From: Chloroflexota bacterium
Lineage (GTDB): Bacteria > Chloroflexota > Limnocylindria > Limnocylindrales > CSP1-4
NCBI GenBank assembly: GCA_021786915.1
Contig: JAJYMP010000450.1
Span: 1 to 5,608, forward strand
Length of the DNA: 5,608 nt
Reading direction: 5' to 3'
Shown: positions 1 through 4,701 of the stretch, one piece after another
Layout of the letters: each line of letters starts with the position of its first letter
How positions within the stretch are numbered: position 1 is the stretch's first letter
Translations under genes and position numbers: made by a program
The notes under the pieces: model-generated
Seen by the model: the letters and a program-made list of their open reading frames with translations, nothing else
Told to the model about the DNA's origin: nothing
Database searches by the model: none

Positions 1-272
1 GACATCCCCGGGTCCTCGACGTGCTCCATGATCACGAAGCCGGCATCCGCGTGGGGATGGGTCGGCGGCAGGACCACGTTGGCGCACAGGGCTGGGTAGC
101 CGCGCGGCTCGCGGAGCATCAGGCGCCGGAGCGCGTCGCCGTGCCGCTCGAGGTGCTGCGCCTTCTCGAGCATCGTGGCGCCGGGGACGTCGAGCACGCC
201 GCCGACGATGACGCGACCGGGCTCGCCCGCGGCGTGGACATCGACCGCCTGGAGCATCCTCGCGAGGCGCAT
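1..272 (-). CDS. Proline racemase / hydroxyproline epimerase family protein (N-terminal part, cut by window edge)
   Basis: The first 90 codons of a cytosolic enzyme of the proline racemase superfamily are visible. Members racemise proline, epimerise 4-hydroxyproline at C2, or dehydrate trans-3-hydroxyproline. The fragment shows the family N-terminus: VDVHAAGEPGRVIVGG (residues 10-25; usual form D-x-H-T/A-x-G-E-P-x-R-V), PGATMLEK (30-37), LMLREPRGYPALCANVVLPP (51-70) and ADAGFVIMEH (75-84). The last full residues, D-P-G-M, are followed by a codon beginning TC, so the next residue is Ser. This aligns with the first catalytic Cys of M-C-G-H-x-T in true proline racemases. A Ser at this position fits the Ser/Cys class, which is reported mainly as 4-hydroxyproline 2-epimerases. 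The second catalytic residue lies outside the window, so activity cannot be settled. The start at 272 is supported by GAGGAGG six bases upstream; an in-frame ATG at 257 is the alternative. It lies 64 nt after smpB on the same strand and could be co-transcribed. Confidence 0.85.
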   Translation of the reverse strand, partial: MRLARMLQAVDVHAAGEPGRVIVGGVLDVPGATMLEKAQHLERHGDALRRLMLREPRGYPALCANVVLPPTHPHADAGFVIMEHVEDPGM

Positions 273-278
273 CCGGGT

Positions 279-285
279 CCTCCTC
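279..285 (-). promoter_or_regulatory. Ribosome binding site of the proline racemase family gene
   Basis: Read on the minus strand, GAGGAGG is followed by six bases and then the ATG at 272-270. It favours this ATG over the in-frame ATG at 257-255, which has no such motif at the right distance. Confidence 0.7.
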
Positions 286-305
286 GTCCCCCCCGGCCCG
301 CTCGG

Positions 306-325
306 GGCCGAATACCGTTTCGGCC
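306..325 (-). terminator. Small hairpin just after smpB (terminator-like, no U-run)
   Basis: A perfect 7-bp inverted repeat (306-312 with 319-325; arms GGCCGAA and TTCGGCC) encloses a 6-nt loop. It begins 11 nt beyond the smpB stop codon on the minus strand. No T-tract follows, so it is not a classical intrinsic terminator. It may protect the 3' end, weaken read-through into the next gene, or be incidental. The next gene has its own strong ribosome binding site and lies only 64 nt from smpB. Confidence 0.35.
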
Positions 326-336
326 GGCGGCCTCGC

Positions 337-798
337 TCAGCGCCTTCGCGCGTCGGCCACCTGGCGGGCCATGTCGCGCTTGGCGTCGCGGTCCGCGATC
401 TCGCGCCGCCGGTCCCATGTCTGCTTGCCGCGGGCGAGGCCGATGCGCATCTTGGCCAGCCCGCGGTCGTTGATGTAGATCTCGAGCGGGACGATGGTGA
501 GGCCCTTGGCCTTGGTCTTGATCAGCAGCTCGTCGATCTCGTCGCGGTGGAGCAGGAGCTTGCGCATCCGCTTGGGCTCGTGGTTGAAGCGCAGGTCTGT
601 GGTGCCCCATGGCGCGATGTGGAGCCCGACGATCCAGGCTTCGCCCTTCTCGACGCGGGCATACGCCTCGGCGAGGCTCACGTGGTGCTCGCGGACGCTC
701 TTGATCTCGGTCCCGCGCAGCACGAGGCCCGCCTCGAAGGTCTCCTCGATGGCGTACTCGTGACGGGCCTTCCGGTTCTGGGCGATGGTCTCGCCCAT
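337..798 (-). CDS. smpB: SsrA-binding protein SmpB
   Basis: SmpB is a small basic OB-fold protein that binds tmRNA (SsrA) and takes it to stalled ribosomes for trans-translation, which tags the incomplete peptide and frees the ribosome. The 153-residue product matches the family closely: IAQNRKARHEYAIEETFEAG (5-24), GTEIKSVR (29-36), the central EAYARVEKGEAWIVGLHIAPW (44-64; usually A-x-I/V-x-x-G-E-x-W), RKLLLHRDEI (79-88), KGLTIVPLEIY (98-108), GLARGKQTWDRR (120-131) and a basic C-terminal tail rich in Arg and Asp that enters the mRNA channel in known structures. Length is normal. The ATG at 798 was chosen because homologues start about here and GGAGGAG lies 8 nt upstream; the open frame continues to a GTG at 912 but encodes only Pro/Arg-rich repeat sequence. 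No tmRNA gene is seen in this window. The 300-bp leader upstream carries promoter-like and structured elements that may regulate it. Confidence 0.97.
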   Translation of the reverse strand: MGETIAQNRKARHEYAIEETFEAGLVLRGTEIKSVREHHVSLAEAYARVEKGEAWIVGLHIAPWGTTDLRFNHEPKRMRKLLLHRDEIDELLIKTKAKGLTIVPLEIYINDRGLAKMRIGLARGKQTWDRRREIADRDAKRDMARQVADARRR

Positions 799-806
799 GG
801 GGCGTG

Positions 807-813
807 CTCCTCC
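807..813 (-). promoter_or_regulatory. Ribosome binding site of smpB
   Basis: GGAGGAG on the minus strand sits 8 nt before the ATG at 798-796. It settles the smpB start against the upstream GTG at 912, which is embedded in a hairpin and has no comparable motif. Confidence 0.8.
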
Positions 814-853
814 ATGAATGCGTGTGGGGCCAGTGTCGCACGGCGGGCCGCGA

Positions 854-875
854 GGTCGAATCGGCGCCGGACGCA
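854..875. repeat. 22-bp direct repeat, copy 1
   Basis: This 22-bp segment recurs exactly at 890-911, giving a 36-bp period with a 14-bp spacer. Each copy contains the 8-bp palindrome CGGCGCCG, and the spacer adds another GGCGCC. Only two copies are present and the spacer is short, so this is not a CRISPR array. It lies in the smpB leader just downstream (in transcription) of the tetraloop hairpin. Confidence 0.85.
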
Positions 876-889
876 GGCCTGGGCGCCGG

Positions 890-911
890 GGTCGAATCGG
901 CGCCGGACGCA
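890..911. repeat. 22-bp direct repeat, copy 2
   Basis: This is an exact copy of 854-875 and directly abuts the tetraloop hairpin at 912-943. The CGGCGCCG palindromes of the two copies could pair with themselves or each other in RNA. This may be a recent local duplication. Confidence 0.85.
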
Positions 912-943
912 CGAACGCCGGCCCGTTTCCGGACCGGCGTTCG
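912..943 (-). terminator. Strong 14-bp hairpin with GAAA tetraloop in the smpB leader
   Basis: As minus-strand RNA, 943-934 (CGAACGCCGG) pairs perfectly with 921-912. Inside that are one U-G wobble and a further CCG/CGG stem closed by the GNRA-type loop GAAA. On the plus strand the wobble position would be a C-A mismatch and the loop TTTC, so the structure fits transcription on the minus strand. No U-tract follows, so a classical intrinsic terminator is unlikely. It could be an attenuator, an RNA stability element, a protein-binding hairpin, or a U-less terminator after the upstream leader ORF. It begins 30 nt after that ORF's stop codon. Confidence 0.55.
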
Positions 944-973
944 ACTGCTACCGACCACCCGTCGGGATCGTCT

Positions 974-1024
974 CTAGAGGACGCTCTCCGACGAGGTGGT
1001 GCAGCAACTACCGCTATCTGTCAC
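974..1024 (-). CDS. Possible 16-residue leader peptide / small ORF upstream of smpB
   Basis: A GTG at 1024-1022 opens a 16-codon frame ending in TAG at 976-974 and encoding MTDSGSCCTTSSESVL. The support is translational: the preceding 13 nt are a perfect complement of the 16S rRNA 3' end, with GGAGG placed 9 nt before the GTG, a near-ideal distance. The peptide has five Ser, three Thr and an adjacent Cys pair in 16 residues, the kind of repeated-residue composition seen in attenuation leader peptides. The strong hairpin at 943-912 follows at leader-like distance. An alternative ATG at 1031-1029 gives only five codons and is too close to the Shine-Dalgarno. No homologue is recognised, and translation is inference from the ribosome binding site alone. 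Confidence 0.4.
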   Translation of the reverse strand: MTDSGSCCTTSSESVL

Positions 1025-1029
1025 TGCAC

Positions 1030-1042
1030 ATCACCTCCTTTC
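1030..1042 (-). promoter_or_regulatory. Exceptionally long Shine-Dalgarno sequence
   Basis: The minus strand reads GAAAGGAGGTGAT, complementary over 13 nt to the conserved 16S rRNA 3' tail (AUCACCUCCUUUC). All other ribosome binding sites in this window match over 5-7 nt. It is placed to serve the GTG at 1024. It might equally act as a ribosome loading or standby site for the smpB leader. Confidence 0.65.
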
Positions 1043-1052
1043 GTTCGCATCG

Positions 1053-1081
1053 ACCGTAACCCATCCGGCGAGGATGTGCAA
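1053..1081 (-). promoter_or_regulatory. Candidate housekeeping-sigma promoter for the leader/smpB transcript
   Basis: TTGCAC (1081-1076) is separated by exactly 17 bp from TACGGT (1058-1053), which fits the TTGACA / TANNNT pattern common in high-GC bacteria. Transcription would start around 1047-1045, just before the long Shine-Dalgarno. It lies directly after the hairpin over the protease stop codon, the expected place for a new promoter. Matches to each hexamer are only partial. Confidence 0.45.
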
Positions 1082-1090
1082 GCGCCCCGG

Positions 1091-1110
1091 ATCGGGGGTC
1101 AGCCCCCGAT
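1091..1110 (-). terminator. Hairpin enclosing the S41 protease stop codon
   Basis: A perfect 8-bp inverted repeat (1091-1098 with 1103-1110; arms ATCGGGGG and CCCCCGAT) has a 4-nt loop CTGA that contains the TGA stop codon of the protease gene. Six of the eight pairs are G-C. There is no following U-run, so Rho-independent termination is uncertain. Its place just before a promoter-like sequence fits a transcript boundary. Confidence 0.45.
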
Positions 1111-2595
1111 GTACCCCGTCCCGCCACCGGTCGGCCCCCCGGAACCGCCAACTCCGAAGCCGAGGGCCGACAGCCCGGCGTTGAGGACCGGGTCGTCGCC
1201 CGGCTTCGTCGGCTGCTGGGTCACCACGATGTCTGGCGTGATCCCCACCCGGTTGATCCACACCTTGTCGGGCGTCAGCCAGCGCGCGACCGTGAGGCGG
1301 AAGCCGCCGCTGTCGTTCTCAAGCTGGATCCACTGCTGGACGGTGCCCTTGCCGTACGTCTTGGTGCCGATGATCGTGGCGCCCCCCCGGTCGTGGAGGG
1401 CCCCGGTCACGATCTCCGACGCCGAGGCCGTCCCGCCGTCGACGAGTACGACGAGCTTGATCGAGGGGTCGGTCGCCGCACCGCCGGGCTCCGCGGCTAC
1501 TTCGGTCAGGTTGCCCGAGGCATCCTGCTCATAGAACACCGGGCCGCTTGCGAGGAACTGGCTGGCGATGTCCCGGGCCGCGGTGACGAAGCCGCCGCCG
1601 TTCCCGCGCAGGTCGAGGATCAGCGCCTTGCGGCCGGCGGTGACATCGGCGAGGACGGCCTTGGCGAAGTCGATCGACGACTGGTCCGAGAAGCCCGCCA
1701 GCTTGATGTAGCCCACCGACCCGCCGGCGAGCGTCCTGGTGGAGACCTCCGGCGTGAGGATGTCCGCCCGGACCATGGCGACGTTGAGCGGCGGCGTCGC
1801 GCCCCGGACGATCCCCAGCGTGAGCGGGGTGTCCTTCGGCCCGCGGATCTTGGCCGTGGCCTGGTCGATGGTCATGCCGTCCACGGAGGTCCCGTCGATC
1901 GAGACGATGACGTCGCCCGCGAGGAGGCCGGCCCGCTCGGCGGGCGAGTCCGGGATCGTGGATTCCACGGCGAGCCGGCACGTGGCCGACAGCGGGGAGC
2001 AGGCTGCGTTGGACCCGTTCGCGTCGATGGTCCCGACGGTGGTGCCGATGCCGGAGAACTGTCCCGAGATGCCCGAGAGGGACTGCTTGAACTCGTCCGG
2101 GGTGAGGTACTGGCTGAACGGATCGCCGAGCGCCGCGATCATCCCCTTGATCGCGCCCTGGATCAGCGCCTCGCGGTTCACGGGGCCGCCCGCGTAGCGC
2201 TGCGTCACCGCCTCGTACGAGTCCCAGAACGGCTGCCAGGCCTGGGCGTCCGTGACCGGGGTGCCGGGGGTCAGCTGCGTCTGACGGCCGAGGGTCCAGC
2301 CGGAGAGGAACAGCGTGCTGCCCGCGATGATGGCCACGAGCGCGACCGCGAGGATCGGGAGGCCGTTGCCGCGGCGTGGCCCCTCGGCGCGTGCCGCCGC
2401 GGCGGGCGAGGGCTCGGGCGTCGCCCCCGACAACGTGGTCGGCCTCCAGCCCGCCGACACGTCGGGCGCCGCCTCGGCCTGGGGAGCTGAGGGCGCCTCG
2501 GCCCAGGACGGGGACATCGGGTCCGGCAGGCGTGCGGGAAGGGCGTCCGGCGCGGAGTCGGCCGCGCCTTCAGCTGGATCGGTGTGGAAGCTCAT
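1099..2595 (-). CDS. S41 family carboxy-terminal processing peptidase (CtpA/Prc-like), membrane anchored
   Basis: This 498-residue serine protease of the C-terminal processing family cleaves proteins outside the membrane at their C-termini. Visible order (ATG numbering): an Ala/Pro-rich cytosolic N-terminus (1-76), one membrane segment (about 79-102, LPILAVALVAIIAGSTLFLSG), a CTP N-terminal helical region with ALIQGAIKGMIAALGDPFSQYL (about 143-164), a PDZ domain (about 171-268), and the protease core with GYIKLAGFSD, LILDLRGNGGG (325-335) and the active site. Catalytic Ser391 lies in GGTASASEIV; Lys416 and Gln420 lie in TYGKGTVQQ, the standard 25- and 4-residue spacing. The extreme C-terminus is Gly-rich and low-complexity. 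Two Cys (199, 206) sit in an insert in the PDZ domain and could form a disulphide. The ATG at 2595 is preferred over a TTG at 2637 by type, though neither has a good ribosome binding site. It follows ftsX by 118 bp, which contains only weak small hairpins. Confidence 0.95.
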   Translation of the reverse strand: MSFHTDPAEGAADSAPDALPARLPDPMSPSWAEAPSAPQAEAAPDVSAGWRPTTLSGATPEPSPAAAARAEGPRRGNGLPILAVALVAIIAGSTLFLSGWTLGRQTQLTPGTPVTDAQAWQPFWDSYEAVTQRYAGGPVNREALIQGAIKGMIAALGDPFSQYLTPDEFKQSLSGISGQFSGIGTTVGTIDANGSNAACSPLSATCRLAVESTIPDSPAERAGLLAGDVIVSIDGTSVDGMTIDQATAKIRGPKDTPLTLGIVRGATPPLNVAMVRADILTPEVSTRTLAGGSVGYIKLAGFSDQSSIDFAKAVLADVTAGRKALILDLRGNGGGFVTAARDIASQFLASGPVFYEQDASGNLTEVAAEPGGAATDPSIKLVVLVDGGTASASEIVTGALHDRGGATIIGTKTYGKGTVQQWIQLENDSGGFRLTVARWLTPDKVWINRVGITPDIVVTQQPTKPGDDPVLNAGLSALGFGVGGSGGPTGGGTGYIGG

Positions 2596-2713
2596 GACGG
2601 GTCTCGTTCGGCTGTCTCGAAAGCGCGGGCCGGTCAAGCGTACTGCTAGGGTGACAACCCGGCGTTGCGCCGATCGTCCCTCGTTCCTGCAGCTCGGTGC
2701 GCCCGCTGGTCGC

Positions 2714-3598
2714 CTATCGGATGAGGTACGTCCGGACGCTCACCCAGGCGCCCAGCACGCCCACGCCCAGACCCGTCCCGAGGACCAGGAGCGCCGTGTC
2801 GCGGCCCACGGAGCCGAGCTCGATCGGCAGCACGTTGAAGAACCCGACGACCGCCTGCGACACGGGGTCCGCCGCCGCCAGCAGCAGCCCGAGCGTGATC
2901 AGCGCGCCGAACAGGCCCACCAGGGCGCCCTCGAACACGAACGGCCAGCGGATGAACGCGTCCGAGGCGCCGACGAGCCGCATGATCTCGATCTCCTCAG
3001 CCCGGGCGACCACAGCCAGGCGGATCGTGTTCACGATGATGAACAGGACGATCATCCCGACAACCGCGAGGATCACCACGCCTCCCGTGCGGACGATGCC
3101 CGTGAACGTGAGCACCCGGTCGACGAGCGCCTGGATGTTGATCACCGACCGGACGATGGGCTCGTCGTGGAGCGCGGTCGCGACCGCGTCGAGCTGGGCG
3201 GGATTGCGCAGCTTGACGTTGACGCTGGCGTAGAGCGGGTTCGACTCCAGGTTGGCCGTGAGGTCGCTCCGGCCCTGCGCGGCCAGCTGCGCGCGGAAGT
3301 CGGCGAGCGCCTGGTCCCGCGAGACGAACTGCACGGACGCGACCTCCGGCATCGCCTGGACCTTCGCGACCAGCGCGTCGACCTGGTCCTGGGTCGCGGT
3401 GTTCTGGACGTAGGCGACCACCTCGACCTTCTGCTCCACGAACGAGAGGCTGGCCAGCAGCACGTTCTGGAGCACGAAGAAGCCCGCGAGGAGCGTGAGC
3501 ATCAGGACCATCGTCAGGGTGGCCGCGAGGCTCATCAGCGCGTTGCGCCAGAACCCCTGCCAGGCGCGTCGGATGGAGAACAGGACGAAGGTGAGCAT
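2714..3598 (-). CDS. ftsX: Cell division ABC transporter permease FtsX
   Basis: FtsX is the membrane half of the FtsEX complex, which uses ATP hydrolysis by FtsE to switch on peptidoglycan hydrolases outside the cell at division or during elongation. The 294 residues follow the family plan: short basic cytosolic N-terminus, TM1 (about 21-48), a large extracytoplasmic loop (about 50-167) that recruits hydrolases or their activators, then TM2 (about 172-197), TM3 (about 219-242) and TM4 (about 269-292). The conserved cytosolic segment RAEEIEIMRLVGASDAFIRWPFVFEG (199-224) after TM2 is the coupling region to FtsE and is diagnostic. The start is fixed by GGGAGGA six bases upstream, inside the end of ftsE; the two genes are separated by only 2 nt and are surely co-translated. 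No M23 (EnvC-type) or NlpC/P60 hydrolase gene is next to it; the adjacent envelope enzyme is the S41 protease, a possible functional neighbour. Confidence 0.97.
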   Translation of the reverse strand: MLTFVLFSIRRAWQGFWRNALMSLAATLTMVLMLTLLAGFFVLQNVLLASLSFVEQKVEVVAYVQNTATQDQVDALVAKVQAMPEVASVQFVSRDQALADFRAQLAAQGRSDLTANLESNPLYASVNVKLRNPAQLDAVATALHDEPIVRSVINIQALVDRVLTFTGIVRTGGVVILAVVGMIVLFIIVNTIRLAVVARAEEIEIMRLVGASDAFIRWPFVFEGALVGLFGALITLGLLLAAADPVSQAVVGFFNVLPIELGSVGRDTALLVLGTGLGVGVLGAWVSVRTYLIR

Positions 3599-3600
3599 CG

Positions 3601-4368
3601 TCAGTCCTCCCGGTGGTAGGCCGCACCGAGCTCGTCGCGGATGACGCGGCCCTCCTCGAGCGCGACGACGCGCTTGCGCAGCGCGGTGACCACCTCGGCG
3701 TCGTGGGTCGCCATGAGGATCGTCACGCCCAGCTCGTTGATCCGGAGCAGCAGCTGGATGAGCTCCCAGCTGATGACCGGGTCGAGGTTCCCCGTGGGCT
3801 CGTCGGCGATGATGATCCGGGGGTCGTGGACGAGCGCGCGGGCGATCGCAGTGCGCTGCTGCTCGCCCCCGGAGAGCTGGGTCGGGACCTGGCCGGCCTG
3901 GGCGGTGAGGCCGACGAGGGCGAGCACGCGGTCAACGGACGGCTTGATCCGCGAGCGGGGCGTCCCTGTGACCTCGAGGGCGAACGCGACGTTCTCCCAG
4001 ACCGTCTTGCGGGGCAGGAGCTTGAAGTCCTGGAACACGATTCCGATCTTGCGTCGCACCCTCGGCACGGCGCGGCGCCGGAGCTGGGCGAGGTCGTCCC
4101 CGTCGACGACGACGTGGCCCTGGGTCGCCAGCTCGTCGCGGATCAGCAGCTTCATCAGCGTCGACTTGCCGGCGCCCGACGGCCCCACGAGGAACACGAA
4201 GTCGCCCTCGGGGACCACCAGATCCACGTCACGCAGCGCGACCCGGCCATTGGGGTAGCGCTTGGTGACATCGTGGAGCACCACGACGTCCCTTGACGGG
4301 CGGACGACGCGGGCGCGACCGGTCAGACGGCTGAAGAGGGAGGACGAGGCGGTCTCGGGATGGGTCAT
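3601..4368 (-). CDS. ftsE: Cell division ATP-binding protein FtsE
   Basis: FtsE is the cytosolic ABC ATPase that drives FtsX at the divisome. Its 255 residues (from ATG 4368) carry all nucleotide-binding motifs: Walker A GPSGAGKST (62-70), Q-loop FQDFKLLP (112-119), signature LSGGEQQR (165-172), Walker B RIIIADEPTGNLDP (184-197) with the catalytic Glu, and H-loop ATHD (220-223). KRYPNGRVALRDV (36-48) and FQDFKLLP/TVWENVAFALEV are characteristic of FtsE rather than LolD-type ATPases. Most FtsE proteins are about 220-230 residues and begin just before the VTKRYPNG region. Here about 27 extra basic residues precede it. A GTG at 4284 with AAGGG five bases upstream would give a standard 227-residue protein. 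The ATG is kept because the extra codons share the strong GC3 bias of the gene, while the frame further upstream (to a GTG at 4515) does not. It is followed by ftsX after 2 nt. prfB, which precedes ftsE in many actinobacteria, is absent. Confidence 0.95.
   Translation of the reverse strand: MTHPETASSSLFSRLTGRARVVRPSRDVVVLHDVTKRYPNGRVALRDVDLVVPEGDFVFLVGPSGAGKSTLMKLLIRDELATQGHVVVDGDDLAQLRRRAVPRVRRKIGIVFQDFKLLPRKTVWENVAFALEVTGTPRSRIKPSVDRVLALVGLTAQAGQVPTQLSGGEQQRTAIARALVHDPRIIIADEPTGNLDPVISWELIQLLLRINELGVTILMATHDAEVVTALRKRVVALEEGRVIRDELGAAYHRED
3605..3611 (-). promoter_or_regulatory. Ribosome binding site of ftsX within the end of ftsE
   Basis: GGGAGGA on the minus strand lies 6 nt before the ftsX ATG (3598-3596) and overlaps the last codons of ftsE. 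This indicates tight translational linkage of the pair. Confidence 0.75.
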
Positions 4369-4701
4369 TCGTTCGCTCGCGGGCGGCAGGTCGATCTCGG
4401 GGCCGCCGGTGCGGCCGGTGCTTCGACTCCGTCCGAGGGCACGGTCGAGGGAGCCACGGCTGCCGAGGCTAGCACCGTGGCCCGGATCGTGCCCGTCAAC
4501 AGTGGAATAGGGCACCCGGTGCTAGCGCGTCCCTATGGCCCACGTCGGTCATCCTCGCAATCGGCCATATCCGTCCCAACAACCTCGGCCAAACCACGGC
4601 GCCGAAAATGTGACCTGAACGCTATCGCCGGCCGGTCCCAGGAGGACGATGGGCACGTCCAAGGCAGGCCCGCTCCAGCGCCGATCCCCATAGGGTGATT
4701 C
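4369..4701. other. 333-bp non-coding gap between the unrecognised gene and ftsE
   Basis: No convincing gene is seen; open frames here lack coding-like third-position bias. It should hold the ftsEX promoter. Candidates on the minus strand are an extended -10-like TGCTAGCCT (4474-4466) without a well-spaced -35 (TTGACG at 4499-4494 is 22 bp away), and a weak TTGCGA-N17-CATAGG (4560-4532). The 10-bp inverted repeat at 4468-4526 overlaps the first candidate. An imperfect 6-bp hairpin (4684-4699) directly after the upstream gene's stop is too weak to call a terminator. Confidence 0.5.
4468..4526. repeat. 10-bp perfect inverted repeat upstream of ftsE
   Basis: The arms are GCTAGCACCG (4468-4477) and CGGTGCTAGC (4517-4526), separated by 39 bp, so equivalent positions are 49 bp apart. 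A TTGACG hexamer on the minus strand sits between them, and the left arm contains an extended -10-like TGCTAGCCT. The core TAGCAC...GTGCTA resembles CIRCE half-sites (TTAGCACTC-N9-GAGTGCTAA), but the spacing is much longer than the N9 of a true CIRCE. It could be a paired operator bound by a regulator through looping, or chance. Confidence 0.45.

Larger units (their letters stand above)
799..1098 (-). other. 300-bp structured leader between the S41 protease gene and smpB
   Basis: No full-size gene is visible in this gap. Read in the direction of transcription it contains a promoter-like pair (1081-1053), a very long Shine-Dalgarno sequence (1042-1030), a 16-codon ORF (1024-974), a 14-bp tetraloop hairpin (943-912), two 22-bp direct repeats (911-854) and the smpB ribosome binding site (813-807). 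If transcription starts near 1045, the smpB mRNA would carry a 5' leader of about 245 nt. The parts are individually visible in the sequence; their joint role as a leader is inference. Confidence 0.5.

Noticed and set aside
854..911. CRISPR-like repeat with 36-bp period
   Set aside because: There are only two copies, a 14-bp spacer and no cas genes; it is a short direct repeat.
799..912. N-terminal extension of SmpB to a GTG at 912
   Set aside because: The extra 38 residues are Pro/Arg-rich and derive from the 22-bp direct repeats. SmpB homologues start near the ATG at 798, which has a clear ribosome binding site.
1030..1042. Plus-strand ATCACCTCCTTTC, identical to the 3' end of 16S rRNA
   Set aside because: The plus-strand sequence before it lacks the 16S helix 45 and GGTTGG context, so it is not an rRNA gene end. 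It is best read as a Shine-Dalgarno on the minus strand.
799..1098. tmRNA (ssrA) gene next to smpB
   Set aside because: No tRNA-Ala-like acceptor/T-arm, CCA end or tag-peptide reading frame could be found, and the gap is shorter than a typical one-piece tmRNA.
1393..2490. Long plus-strand open frame (365 codons) opposite the S41 protease gene
   Set aside because: It is an Arg/Gly/Asp-rich antisense frame of the kind produced by high GC3 coding on the other strand; the minus-strand protein has complete family motifs.
2596..2713. Promoter or terminator between ftsX and the S41 gene (TTGTCA, TTGACC, TACGCT hexamers; 5-bp hairpin at 2660-2672)
   Set aside because: No -35/-10 pair has a 16-19 bp spacing, and the hairpins have 4-5 bp stems without a U-run.
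2315..3619. Plus-strand 434-codon open frame opposite ftsX
   Set aside because: Its composition (runs of Glu, Arg, His, Asp, Gln) is typical of antisense to a GC-rich gene. It spans three real features and has no recognisable domain.
4369..4515. FtsE extended upstream to the GTG at 4515
   Set aside because: The added 49 codons lose the GC3 bias, have no ribosome binding site and cover the inverted repeat/promoter-like region.
4684..4699. Terminator after the unrecognised 251-residue gene
   Set aside because: The stem is only about five pairs with an internal mismatch and no T-tract follows on the minus strand.
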